Below are positions 38,934 to 47,068 of a DNA stretch of 64,000 nucleotides, in pieces. Positions within the stretch are counted from its first letter, which is position 1. Each line of letters begins with the position of its first letter. The translations under genes were made by a program, and so were the position numbers. A model generated the notes under the pieces. The model saw nothing but the letters and a program-made list of their open reading frames with translations. It was not told where the DNA came from and made no database searches. Source of the stretch: an uncultured Tateyamaria sp. (GTDB lineage: Bacteria; Pseudomonadota; Alphaproteobacteria; Rhodobacterales; Rhodobacteraceae); the NCBI RefSeq assembly GCF_947497045.1, contig NZ_CANMEU010000002.1:248001-312000 (forward strand). Direction: 5' to 3'.

Positions 38934-40079
38934 TCAGACACTCCCCCGGATGGATGTGGATATGGGATAGGCGGCCAGAAACCGTGCGCGCAGGATCAGC
39001 GCCCACAGGATCACGGCGAGGAACTGGTGCACAATCGCGATCTGCCATGGTGCGCCATAAAGGACGGTCACAATGCCCACTGCAATCTGCACCGCCATCG
39101 CCGCCATCACCGCGTTGAAGGCAAACCGCGTGCGCGCATGGGCCGACCTGCGCCCGCGCAGCCAGACAACCACGGCGAAGGCAAGCAGCAGATAGCCAGA
39201 CACCCGGTGCACGAATTGCACGAGGCCCGGGCTTTCGAACAGGTTGCGCCACCACGGCTCGAACACGAAGGCGGTCGCCGGGAACACTTGCCCGCCCATC
39301 AGCGGCCAGTCGGTATAGGTGCGGCCCGCATCGATGCCTGCCACCAGCGCCCCGATCAGGATTTGCAGGAAGGCAAAGTGCATGAGGCCGGTCGACATCC
39401 CGAACAGCTTGGTCTCGCGGCTTCGACGGGCCTGCATCAACTCCCGCTCGCTCCGGCCCATGTGATAGATGTACCAGGCGATGAACCCCAGAATGACAAA
39501 GGCGAGGCCCAGATGCGTTGCAAGGCGGTAGCTTGCCACATCCACAACGCTTTGCCCGGAGGTCACGCCGCTGGACACCATCCACCAGCCAATCGCGCCT
39601 TGTAGCCCACCAAGCAGCCCGATCCCGAGCAGTGGCCATGTCCAGCCCATTGGGATCTGGCGGCGCAGCAGGAACCAGAAGAACCCGATGGCCCAGACCA
39701 CGCCGACCACCCGGCCCAGTTGGCGGTGACCCCATTCCCACCAATAGATGACCTTGAAATCCGAAAGTTCCATCCACGCGTTTTGCAGGCGGAACTCGTC
39801 AATGGCCTGATATTTTGCGAACTCGCTGGCCCAGTCGGCACCATTGAGCGGCGGGATCGCCCCGGTAAAGGGACGCCATTCGGTGATCGACAACCCGCTG
39901 TCGGTCAGCCGGGTCAGCCCGCCCACCGCGATCATCGCCACCACCAGCGTGAACAGCATCCACAGCCACACCCGGATCGCGCCGCGCGCGCCACCCCGGC
40001 CGGCGTCGATCACCCCGGCCTGGGCCACCGGTTTTTGGGCGCTGTCCACCTCTTCGAAAATGCTGCGGTTCTTTGCCAT
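38934..40079 (-). CDS. ctaA: Haem A synthase (COX15/CtaA family)
   Basis: A 381-residue membrane enzyme converting haem O to haem A for aa3-type cytochrome oxidase. Eight hydrophobic helices; the conserved motifs are GGLTRLTDSGLSITEWRPFTGAIPP, WWEWGHRQLGR (haem-ligand histidine), ATHLGLAF, and FVHRVSGYLL in the second half. ATG 40079 starts MAKNRSIFEE. It lies 60 nt after trmJ and 1 nt before the carboxypeptidase gene. Confidence 0.93.
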   Translation of the reverse strand: MAKNRSIFEEVDSAQKPVAQAGVIDAGRGGARGAIRVWLWMLFTLVVAMIAVGGLTRLTDSGLSITEWRPFTGAIPPLNGADWASEFAKYQAIDEFRLQNAWMELSDFKVIYWWEWGHRQLGRVVGVVWAIGFFWFLLRRQIPMGWTWPLLGIGLLGGLQGAIGWWMVSSGVTSGQSVVDVASYRLATHLGLAFVILGFIAWYIYHMGRSERELMQARRSRETKLFGMSTGLMHFAFLQILIGALVAGIDAGRTYTDWPLMGGQVFPATAFVFEPWWRNLFESPGLVQFVHRVSGYLLLAFAVVVWLRGRRSAHARTRFAFNAVMAAMAVQIAVGIVTVLYGAPWQIAIVHQFLAVILWALILRARFLAAYPISTSIRGSV

Positions 40080-40139
40080 GCGTGCCTCGTCGTCTGTGTC
40101 GCCGGGCAACCTAGGCCCGCGCATCACATAGGTCCAGCA

Positions 40140-40868
40140 TCAGCGGCGTGTTGCCCAACGGACCATCTGACGCAGCATACCGTGCAGGGTCTGCACATCG
40201 GCGCGGGTCAGCGGCATCCGGCTCCACATGTTGCGCAGGTTCAGGCGCATGGACTCCGACTTATGCTCGGGAAAGAAGAAACCCGCCGCCTCCAGCCGAT
40301 CCTCGAAATGGCGCGACAGATGGTGGATTTCATCCTGCGTGGCCCACTGCCCACCCGCCAGTTCCGTCGTCTGCGCGGTGACCTCGCCCGACACCCGCAT
40401 CCACTCATAGCCCACCAGCAGCACGCATTGCGCAAGGTTGAGCGATGGAAACTCCGGGTTCACAGGCACCGAAATCAGCGCATTGGCCTGCGCGATGTCC
40501 TCGTTTTCGAGCCCTGCGCGTTCGGGGCCGAACATCACCGCCACATGACCCCCCGCCGCGATCCGCGCCGCGGCGTCGCGCATGGCGGCCTCGGGACTGA
40601 ACACATCCTTGGTCAAATCACGCTGACGGGCCGTGGTGGCATAAACATAAGTGCAATCAGCCAGCGCCCCGGCCAGATCATCATGCACTGTTGCCCCGTC
40701 CAGCACGCGGCCTGCGCCGCTGGCCAATGCCACAGCGGCCTGATTGGGCCAGCCATCGCGCGGGTCCACGATACGCATCCGGTCCACGCCAAAGTTCAGC
40801 ATCGCGCGCGCGGCCATGCCGATATTCTCACCCATCTGGGGCCGTGTCAGAACAAATGTCGGTGTCAT
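40140..40868 (-). CDS. trmJ: tRNA 2'-O-methyltransferase, TrmJ/SpoU family
   Basis: A 242-residue SPOUT methyltransferase. It opens PTFVLTRPQMGENIGMAARAMLNFG (motif 1 with the catalytic Arg/Asn region), then VMFGPERAGLENEDI (motif 2) and NPEFPSLNLAQCVLL (motif 3, the knot). TrmJ methylates the ribose at tRNA position 32. First gene of a probable trmJ-ctaA-carboxypeptidase transcript. Confidence 0.88.
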   Translation of the reverse strand: MTPTFVLTRPQMGENIGMAARAMLNFGVDRMRIVDPRDGWPNQAAVALASGAGRVLDGATVHDDLAGALADCTYVYATTARQRDLTKDVFSPEAAMRDAAARIAAGGHVAVMFGPERAGLENEDIAQANALISVPVNPEFPSLNLAQCVLLVGYEWMRVSGEVTAQTTELAGGQWATQDEIHHLSRHFEDRLEAAGFFFPEHKSESMRLNLRNMWSRMPLTRADVQTLHGMLRQMVRWATRR

Positions 40869-40917
40869 GGGCGGCGTCTACCCCATCCAATCCACAAACG
40901 CCAATCCCTTCATTGTT

Positions 40918-40945
40918 CTGAAAAATATGCCCGCCGGAGGCATAA
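40918..40945 (+). repeat. Partial copy of dispersed intergenic element
   Basis: CTGAAAAATATGCCC (40919-40933) followed by GCCGGAGGCAT. The GCCGGAGGCA part and the A-rich lead resemble the copy beside pgi at about 27917-27938. It lies in the 134-bp gap between trmJ and the ThiE-like gene, which are divergent. Confidence 0.45.
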
Positions 40946-41002
40946 AAGTTGTCTTTCTCTCCCAACATCCGCTAGAGCCACGACCAACACAAAGGATGCG
41001 CC

Positions 41003-41629
41003 ATGACCGAGACCGAGCAGCCCCCCGAACAACCCCAACTCTATCTGCTGAGCCCGCCAATGATCGAGCTGTCGCGCTTTCCCGATCAGTTGGCGCGGGT
41101 GCTGGACGCCCACGCCATCGCCTGCATCCGGCTGACCCTTGCAAGCCGGGATGAAGACACCATCGCGCGCGCTGCTGATGCCTGCCGCGAAGTCGCCCAT
41201 GCGCGCGACGTGGCGATCGTGGTGACCGATCACGTCAGCCTTGCCGAACGGCTTGGCCTTGATGGCGTGCACCTGATGGACGCGGCCAAATCGGTGCGCG
41301 ACGCGCGTAAACTGCTGGGGCCGGATGCCATCGTGGGCAGCAATTGCGGCATCTCCCGCCATGCGGGCATGTCGGCGGGCGAAGCGGGTGCCGACTATAT
41401 CTCGTTCGGCCCCATAAGCGGCATCGCGGATGAGGCCACAGCCAGTGACGATCTGCTCCAATGGTGGTCCGAGATGATCGAAGTGCCTTGTGTGGCCGAA
41501 GGGGGGCTGACGGCGGAAAGCATCGCCCGTCTTGCCCCCATGACCGACTTTTTCGGGATCGGAGAGGAAATCTGGACCGCAGACGATCCCGCCGCGGCCC
41601 TGACCACCCTGACAGTGGCGCTAAAGTAG
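41003..41629 (+). CDS. ThiE/TenI-like thiamine phosphate synthase family protein
   Basis: A 208-residue TIM-barrel protein. VVTDHVSLAERLGLDGVHLMD and SAGEAGADYISFGPISG match thiamine phosphate synthase, which joins HMP-PP and the thiazole phosphate. VGSNCGISRHAGMSAGEA replaces the common IGxSxH segment. No other thi genes are adjacent, and single-copy ThiE-like proteins such as this are frequent in Rhodobacteraceae, so the true role may differ. The 3' end overlaps the convergent HupE-like gene by 9 nt. Confidence 0.75.
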   Translation: MTETEQPPEQPQLYLLSPPMIELSRFPDQLARVLDAHAIACIRLTLASRDEDTIARAADACREVAHARDVAIVVTDHVSLAERLGLDGVHLMDAAKSVRDARKLLGPDAIVGSNCGISRHAGMSAGEAGADYISFGPISGIADEATASDDLLQWWSEMIEVPCVAEGGLTAESIARLAPMTDFFGIGEEIWTADDPAAALTTLTVALK

Positions 41630-42811
41630 CGTCCGCTCGATCACCCAGTACATCGCAATAACCGCAATGATCAGCGACCCCGTGACCGACCATGCGCGGA
41701 ACATGACGGGGTATTCGGCCACCAATTCCTGCACGCCCTCGAACTTGGCGCGCGCGGCCGCCTGACAACCCAGCCACAGGGCAATCGCGGCCATCGCGAT
41801 GACCGTCAACTGCCCCAGTTCAACGCCGACGTTGAACCCGATCAGGGCGGGAATGAACTGCGCCTCGGGCAGACCGAACTCGCCCAACACCGATGCAAAA
41901 CCCAATCCGTGCAGCAGCCCAAAGCCGAACACGATCAACGTGCGCCCCTTGTTCAACCCGCGGGCAAAGATATTCTCGATGGCGACATAGACAATCGAGG
42001 CCGCAATCAGCGGCTCGACGATGCTGCCGGGCACGTTGACCAGACCCAAAGCCCCAAGGGCGAGCGTCACGGTGTGCGCCAGGGTGAAGGCACTGACCTG
42101 CCACAAGAGCGGCCCCAACTGCGTGGACAGAAAGAACAGCCCCAAGACAAACAGGATGTGGTCAAGGCCCTTGGGCAGGATGTGGTCAAAACCGACAGGG
42201 ATGTAACCTGCGAACGTGGCCCATCCACCGGCCTCGCCCCCACCTGCAACCGCAATCGGTCCACTGGCGTCACCGCCCGAGATCAGCCCGGTGAAGGGGT
42301 CGGTCACCCCCTGCTGGCGCAGCACCAAAGCACCCGCACCCTCTGGCCAGGCCACTTGCACTGTGTTCGCGCTTGCCGCCGCAGCTGACAGGGTCACCGT
42401 CGAAATGCGGGGCAATTCAAGGTCGGGCACCACAGGCACCGCAGCCGCCTGCAAAGTGAGCGGCACGGGCGCGCCATCGACGCTGACCAAAGGCAGCGCA
42501 TTCCATGTGGCCACCAGATCGTCCAGACGTGCGGCGACCTCTTCCGTGCTCAGCGCCCGCAGGTCGTCATAGGCCGCCGCATTGTCGGCATTGTCTGTAT
42601 CCTCGATCACATCCAGATCAATGCCCGACAGTTGGGCCTCGATGTTGACTTGCATCTCGATGCTGACCGCACCATCCGCCACCGTGATATCCGCAATCGC
42701 GGGCACAACTTCGTGTGCCAGCCCCGCCCCCGCCCAAAGCATGAGCCAGATGCTTGACATCGCCGCCCAAAGCCGCAGCTTGTGGAATTGAATGAAAGAG
42801 GTGTTTTCCAT
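41621..42811 (-). CDS. HupE/UreJ-like metal permease family protein
   Basis: A 396-residue membrane protein. A signal peptide ends in GAGLA before HEVVPAIADI, followed by a periplasmic domain (about 35-190) and six or seven helices carrying the HupE/UreJ pattern: GFDHILPKGLDHILFVLGLFFLS, AFTLAHTVTLALGALG and FGFGLLHGLGFASVL with conserved His/Asp residues that coordinate Ni or Co. ATG 42811 shares the CATG with the divergent DUF4198 gene start; an internal Met (42760) would still give a signal peptide. Likely nickel or cobalt uptake, by family analogy. Confidence 0.75.
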   Translation of the reverse strand: MENTSFIQFHKLRLWAAMSSIWLMLWAGAGLAHEVVPAIADITVADGAVSIEMQVNIEAQLSGIDLDVIEDTDNADNAAAYDDLRALSTEEVAARLDDLVATWNALPLVSVDGAPVPLTLQAAAVPVVPDLELPRISTVTLSAAAASANTVQVAWPEGAGALVLRQQGVTDPFTGLISGGDASGPIAVAGGGEAGGWATFAGYIPVGFDHILPKGLDHILFVLGLFFLSTQLGPLLWQVSAFTLAHTVTLALGALGLVNVPGSIVEPLIAASIVYVAIENIFARGLNKGRTLIVFGFGLLHGLGFASVLGEFGLPEAQFIPALIGFNVGVELGQLTVIAMAAIALWLGCQAAARAKFEGVQELVAEYPVMFRAWSVTGSLIIAVIAMYWVIERTLL

Positions 42812-43613
42812 GACCCTGTCCCGTTTTGTCCTGACGCTGTGGTGCGTGATTTGCGCAAGTGTTGCAACCGCTCATGAGTTCTGGATTGAAGCGCAGGCAT
42901 ATCAAATCCCCTCGGGGGGTGAAATTGTGGCAGATCTGAATAACGGACAGGAATTTGTGGGCACGTCCCTGTCCTACTTCCCGGACAACTTCACCCGCTT
43001 TGATGTGGTGGTGGGCGACACGGCCCGCCCCGTTGAAGGACGACTGGGCGACCGCCCCGCGCTGAATGCACCTGCCCCGCCCGATGGGCTGGCGGTGGTG
43101 GTGCATGAAACAACCCCGTCCTTTGTCACCTACATGGAATGGGCCAAATTCCAGAAATTCGCCGATCACAAGGATTTCACAAACATCAAGGTACGCCATG
43201 CCGATAACGGCTTTCCCGAGCCGCCATTCAAGGAACGTTACACCCGCCACGCCAAAGCCCTGATCGGTGTTGGCGAGGCGCTTGGCGCGGACCGCGCACT
43301 TGGCCTCAAGACCGAATTCGTCGCGATCACCAACCCCTATGCGGACGACTTTGACGGCACCATGCAGGTGCAGGTTCTCTATCAGGGCGATCCGCGCGCT
43401 GACGCACAGGTCGAGGTGTTTGCCCGCGCGCCTGATGAGACGGTTGCCATCACGCTGCACCGCACGGACGAGGCCGGCATCGCGCGCATCCCCGTCACTC
43501 CCGGATATGACTATCTGTTCGATACGGTTGTGATCGAACCGATCTCTGACAGCGGGGATGCGGTGTGGGACACGTTCTGGGCCGCGCTCACCTTTGGGGT
43601 TCCGGCCCCCTAA
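42810..43613 (+). CDS. Periplasmic DUF4198 protein
   Basis: A 267-residue secreted protein. The signal peptide (MTLSRFVLTLWCVICASVATA) is followed by HEFWIEAQAYQIPSGGEI, the DUF4198 hallmark with a predicted N-terminal histidine on the mature protein. The rest is beta-rich, ending in a short hydrophobic AALTFGVPAP. I start at ATG 42810 with AAAGAGG 8 nt upstream; ATG 42792 has no ribosome site. DUF4198 proteins are often found with metal transporters; here it is head-to-head with a HupE/UreJ-like permease. Confidence 0.78.
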   Translation: MTLSRFVLTLWCVICASVATAHEFWIEAQAYQIPSGGEIVADLNNGQEFVGTSLSYFPDNFTRFDVVVGDTARPVEGRLGDRPALNAPAPPDGLAVVVHETTPSFVTYMEWAKFQKFADHKDFTNIKVRHADNGFPEPPFKERYTRHAKALIGVGEALGADRALGLKTEFVAITNPYADDFDGTMQVQVLYQGDPRADAQVEVFARAPDETVAITLHRTDEAGIARIPVTPGYDYLFDTVVIEPISDSGDAVWDTFWAALTFGVPAP

Positions 43614-43665
43614 CGTCTTGACCCTAAGCCTTGCACCTTGGGCCGTGCCCGGTCACAACAAGCCC

Positions 43666-44559
43666 ATGAACACCAGACCTGACATTTTGTGTATCGGATC
43701 GGTCCTGTGGGACGTGATCGGGCGATCCTCGCGGGCGATGCGGCAAGGCTCGGACGTGCCGGGGCACATCACACGCCTACCCGGCGGGGTTGCGATGAAC
43801 ATCGCGATGACGCTGGCGCGCTTTGGGCTCACCCCCGCGCTGCTGAGCGCCATCGGGCGCGACGCAGAAGGGGACGAACTGATCGCCGCCTGTGCGGCGC
43901 GCGGTCTGATCACCGACACCGTCTACCGCTCCGAAGACCTGCCGACGGATCGTTACATGGCCGTCGAAGGGGCCAACGGGCTGATCGCCGCCATTGCAGA
44001 TGCGCATTCGCTGGAAAACGCGGGGGCCAAGATCCTGCGCCCGCTTGTCGATGGCACGTTGGCAACCACGGACGCCCCTTATCGCGGCCTCGCCGCACTC
44101 GACGGCAACCTCACCCTTGAGTTGCTGCGCGAGATTGCAACCAGCCCGGTGCTGGCACAGGCCGATTTGCGCGTCGCCCCCGCCTCGCCCGGCAAGGCCG
44201 AGCGGCTCGCCCCGTTTCTGAACGAAAGCCGCGGGACGCTCTATGTGAACCTCGAAGAGGCCGGATTGCTGTGCCAGCGCAGTTTTGACAGCGCGCCGGA
44301 CGCCGCCCATGGGTTGATCGAGCGCGGTGCGGCCCGGGTTCTGGTCACCGATGGGGGCGATATGGCCGCCGAGGGGACCAAGGACGGGCTGATCACCCAG
44401 ACCCCGCCACAGGTGCTGGTCACGCGCGTCACGGGCGCGGGTGACACATTCATGGCGGCCCATATCGCCGCTGAAGGGCGCGGGGCAGACCGCGAAACGG
44501 CCCTGTCCGACGCCCTGACCGCCGCTGCAATCTATGTTTCAGGAAAGACCCCCGGATGA
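43666..44559 (+). CDS. psuK: Pseudouridine kinase (PfkB family)
   Basis: A 297-residue ribokinase-family enzyme. It begins PDILCIGSVLWDVIGRSS, has the PfkB signature GGVAMNIAMTLARFG, and the catalytic VTRVTGAGDTFMAAH with the anion hole and Asp base. It phosphorylates pseudouridine to pseudouridine 5'-phosphate for the next enzyme. Start ATG 43666. It overlaps psuG by 4 nt (ATGA), so the pair is co-translated. The pair recycles pseudouridine from RNA turnover. Confidence 0.88.
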   Translation: MNTRPDILCIGSVLWDVIGRSSRAMRQGSDVPGHITRLPGGVAMNIAMTLARFGLTPALLSAIGRDAEGDELIAACAARGLITDTVYRSEDLPTDRYMAVEGANGLIAAIADAHSLENAGAKILRPLVDGTLATTDAPYRGLAALDGNLTLELLREIATSPVLAQADLRVAPASPGKAERLAPFLNESRGTLYVNLEEAGLLCQRSFDSAPDAAHGLIERGAARVLVTDGGDMAAEGTKDGLITQTPPQVLVTRVTGAGDTFMAAHIAAEGRGADRETALSDALTAAAIYVSGKTPG

Positions 44560-45476
44560 GCCTGTTTACCCCCTCCCCCTCTGTTGCCGCGGCCCTTGAG
44601 GCCGGTACCCCTGTCGTGGCCCTCGAAAGCACGATCATCACCCATGGGATGCCCTATCCGCAAAACCTTGAGGTCGCACGCCAGGTCGAAGCAGATATCC
44701 GGGCTGCGGGTGCAGAGCCTGCCACGATGGCCGTGATCAAAGGCACGCTGCATGTGGGGCTGACCGATGACCAGCTTGAGGCGCTGGCCAAAGCGCGCAA
44801 TGTCGCCAAGCTCAGCCGGGCGGACATGGCTGCCTGCATGGCAAGCGGTGGCACGGGGGCCACGACGGTGGCCGCGACCATGATCACCGCACATCTGGCG
44901 GGTATCAAAGTCTTTGCCACAGGTGGCATTGGCGGCGTGCACAAAGGGGCCGAGGGGTCGTTTGACATTTCTGCCGACCTGATGGAACTGGCCCAGACAC
45001 CGGTGACGGTGGTGGCTGCGGGGGCCAAGGCAATCCTCGACATCCCCAAAACGCTTGAGGTGCTGGAAACCCAAGGGGTGCCGGTCATTGCCTATGGTCA
45101 GGACCACATGCCCGCCTTCTGGTCGCGCAGTGCCGGGATCAAGGCCCCGCTGCGCATGGATGATCCTGCCAGCATTGCGGCCGCCCATGTGCAGCGCGCC
45201 GCCCTTGGCATTCCGGGGGGTCAGCTTGTGGCCAACCCCATTCCGGTCGAGGCAGAAATCGCGCGCGATGTGCTTGCCCCTATCATTGCAACCGCCACCA
45301 TGGATGCCCAGACCCACGGGATCACCGGCAAGGGCGTCACCCCCTACCTGCTACAACGCATCTTCGAGCTGACCGAGGGCACCTCGCTTACGGCCAACAT
45401 CGCGCTGGTGCGCAACAACGCCCGGCTGGCCGCCGAAATCGCGACGCATTTGAGCCATCAGGGTCCGCGCACCTGA
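44556..45476 (+). CDS. psuG: Pseudouridine-5'-phosphate glycosidase
   Basis: A 306-residue C-C bond glycosidase splitting pseudouridine 5'-phosphate into uracil and ribose 5-phosphate. Diagnostic stretches: PVVALESTIITHGMPYPQN at the N-terminus, ATMAVIKGTLHVGL with the catalytic lysine region, ATGGIGGVHKGAEGSFDIS, and the C-terminal TANIALVRNNARLAAEIA. Full length for the family. Coupled to psuK. Confidence 0.93.
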   Translation: MSLFTPSPSVAAALEAGTPVVALESTIITHGMPYPQNLEVARQVEADIRAAGAEPATMAVIKGTLHVGLTDDQLEALAKARNVAKLSRADMAACMASGGTGATTVAATMITAHLAGIKVFATGGIGGVHKGAEGSFDISADLMELAQTPVTVVAAGAKAILDIPKTLEVLETQGVPVIAYGQDHMPAFWSRSAGIKAPLRMDDPASIAAAHVQRAALGIPGGQLVANPIPVEAEIARDVLAPIIATATMDAQTHGITGKGVTPYLLQRIFELTEGTSLTANIALVRNNARLAAEIATHLSHQGPRT

Positions 45477-45490
45477 CTTCCATGCGCAGT

Positions 45491-45530
45491 CCCCATCGCA
45501 AGCCCCCATCGCAAGCCCCCATCACAAGCC
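45491..45530. repeat. Three tandem 13-nt repeats
   Basis: CCCCATCGCAAGC is repeated at 45491-45503 and 45504-45516, and again with one substitution (CCCCATCACAAGC) at 45517-45529. It lies between psuG and the DUF502 gene, about 57 nt before the latter's start. No coding role; a slippage-prone minisatellite. Confidence 0.85.
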
Positions 45531-45587
45531 ATTGTAGAGGCTTGCCCGTTGGCCTACCTATCCCCCAGAGTTTAACGCGGAATCTGT

Positions 45588-46331
45588 ATGAACACCCCCT
45601 TTGACCCAGAACCACGCCGTCCCAGCCTGTTTTCGCGGCTGCGCGCGTCTTTCCTGACCGGGTTGGTGGTCATCGCGCCCGTGGGGCTGACCATCTGGCT
45701 GATCTGGACGGTGATTGGCTGGATTGACGGCTTTGTCTGGCCGCTGGTGCCCGGTGTATGGCAGCCCGACGCCCTTGTGAACTATTGGCTGGGCAATCCG
45801 CGCTTTGTCGAGGTCAACGGCGTGCGCATCGAGAACCCCGACTGGATTCACGTCAATGTGCGCGGTGTGGGTGTGATCGTCTTTCTGACGTTCACGATCT
45901 TTATCGGGTGGATCGCCAAGGGTTATATTGGCCGCTCACTCATCCGCTATGCCGAAAGTCTGGTGGAACGCACGCCCGTCGTCCGCTCCATCTATTCCGG
46001 GATCAAGCAGATTTCAGAGACGGTGTTCGCCCAATCCGAACGATCTTTCGAAAAGGCGTGCCTGATCGAATATCCGCGGCAGGGGATCTGGGCCATCGGC
46101 TTTGTCTCGACCACCGCCAAGGGTGAAGTGAGCGCGCGCGCAGGCAGCAGTGGAAATTTGCTGAGCATCTTTGTGCCCACAACGCCCAACCCGACCTCCG
46201 GCTTTTTGCTGTTTTTTCCCGCCGAAGACGTGATCGAGCTGGATATGAGCGTGGAGGACGCGGCGAAACTGGTGATTTCGGCAGGGCTGGTTTACCCCAA
46301 TGGCAAGGATCCAACGACGCCGCCCCAGTGA
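45588..46331 (+). CDS. DUF502 membrane protein
   Basis: A 247-residue protein with two hydrophobic segments (TGLVVIAPVGLTIWLIWTVIGW and GVIVFLTFTIFIGWIA) separated by a short extracytoplasmic loop, then a cytosolic domain with the DUF502 core VVRSIYSGIKQISETVF and VFVPTTPNPTSGFLLFFP-like ending (SIFVPTTPNPTSG). DUF502 proteins are widespread and of unknown function. ATG 45588 follows an untypical leader without a strong ribosome site. Confidence 0.87.
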   Translation: MNTPFDPEPRRPSLFSRLRASFLTGLVVIAPVGLTIWLIWTVIGWIDGFVWPLVPGVWQPDALVNYWLGNPRFVEVNGVRIENPDWIHVNVRGVGVIVFLTFTIFIGWIAKGYIGRSLIRYAESLVERTPVVRSIYSGIKQISETVFAQSERSFEKACLIEYPRQGIWAIGFVSTTAKGEVSARAGSSGNLLSIFVPTTPNPTSGFLLFFPAEDVIELDMSVEDAAKLVISAGLVYPNGKDPTTPPQ

Positions 46332-46386
46332 CCTTGGTGCGGGTGCTGCCGACGGTTTTTGCACCTGAGAAGAGATGGGCCTACGC

Positions 46387-46782
46387 CTAAAGCGCTGTCC
46401 ACCTCCCATCGACACTGATCATTTTTTCCCGTGATCTGATCCGCCGCGCGTGAGCACAGAAAAACGACCGTTCCACCCATTTGCCCAGTTGTCGCGAATT
46501 CCTTGGAGGGTTGGCGTTCAGCATGACGTTCTGGGTTACGTCCTCGCGGCTCATGTCATATTCGCGCATCGTATCGGGGATCTGCTTTTCAACGATGGGC
46601 GTCAGCACATAGCCCGGACAGAGCGCGTTGGCGGTGATCGGCTCTTTGGCTGTTTCAAGTGCTGTGGTCTTGGTCAGCACCACATCCGCACCCGACCGCG
46701 CCAATTCCCGCGCCATGCCAAGATCGATGCCCGAATTGGAACCTGTGATGACAGCCGTCTTACCGCTGAGTGAAATCTCAAA
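46387..46782 (-). pseudogene. Decayed 3-hydroxybutyrate dehydrogenase-like SDR
   Basis: The minus strand starts with SGKTAVITGSNSGIDLGMARELARSGADVV, the Rossmann start of BdhA-type short-chain dehydrogenases. It then jumps to TALETAKEPITANALCPGYVLTPIVEKQIPDT, so about 110 residues with the catalytic Ser-Tyr-Lys are missing. Near the end the family pattern VVFLCSRAADQITG appears in another frame (46480-46440 area), and the terminal ISVDGRWTA returns in the first frame, showing at least two frameshifts. No start codon is in frame. It is a remnant and cannot make an active enzyme. Confidence 0.85.
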
Positions 46783-46877
46783 GGCCCTGGCGCGCCCCCT
46801 TTTGCTGCTGTTGGGCGCAGCATGTAATGGGCAGGGCGTGAGCGGAATGGCGGGGCGATCTGCGTTGCCATGAGGCC

Positions 46878-46906
46878 AAAAAAAACGCCAGCACGAAGCT
46901 GGCGTT
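46878..46906 (-). terminator. Strong intrinsic terminator of the candidate sRNA
   Basis: On the minus strand AACGCCAGC (46906-46898) pairs perfectly with GCTGGCGTT (46892-46884) around a 5-nt loop, and the T run occupies 46885-46878. The T tract is on the minus strand only, which gives the direction. Confidence 0.85.
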
Positions 46907-46953
46907 AAGTTATTGAGGCAGGTTTCATACAGGCAAGAAACCTATCGAGCAGT
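46878..46953 (-). ncRNA. Candidate small RNA of about 75 nt
   Basis: An orphan transcription unit on the minus strand. A promoter-like pair precedes it (46989-46960). The predicted RNA contains a 7-bp perfect stem (AGGTTTC, GAAACCT; 46943-46937 with 46926-46920) around a 10-nt loop, a short single-stranded linker, then a 9-bp perfect terminator stem followed by eight T. No gene ends just upstream on this strand, so the terminator needs its own RNA. The size and two-hairpin layout fit a trans-acting regulatory RNA. No Rfam family is recognised by eye. Confidence 0.55.
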
Positions 46954-46959
46954 GCCCTT

Positions 46960-46989
46960 GTTATACGCAAAGCCGCGCAAAGAGTCCAA
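46960..46989 (-). promoter_or_regulatory. Candidate promoter of the sRNA
   Basis: TTGGAC (46989-46984), an 18-nt spacer and TATAAC (46965-46960) on the minus strand; the -10 matches the consensus at five positions and the -35 at four. Initiation is expected near 46953. The opposite strand has GATAAT at 47001-47006, which could belong to the divergent binding-protein gene. Confidence 0.5.
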
Positions 46990-47068
46990 GCTAAAAGTTT
47001 GATAATGCGTAAAGGTCCGCGCATCGCTATTGTTAACAAAACAAGGGCAGACAGGGATTGTTGACGAA

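Noticed and set aside
46920-46943. Hairpin as a riboswitch for the downstream + strand binding-protein gene
   Set aside because: The stem is symmetric on both strands, but the T run of the neighbouring terminator is on the minus strand and the distance to the + gene is too great; an sRNA explains it better.
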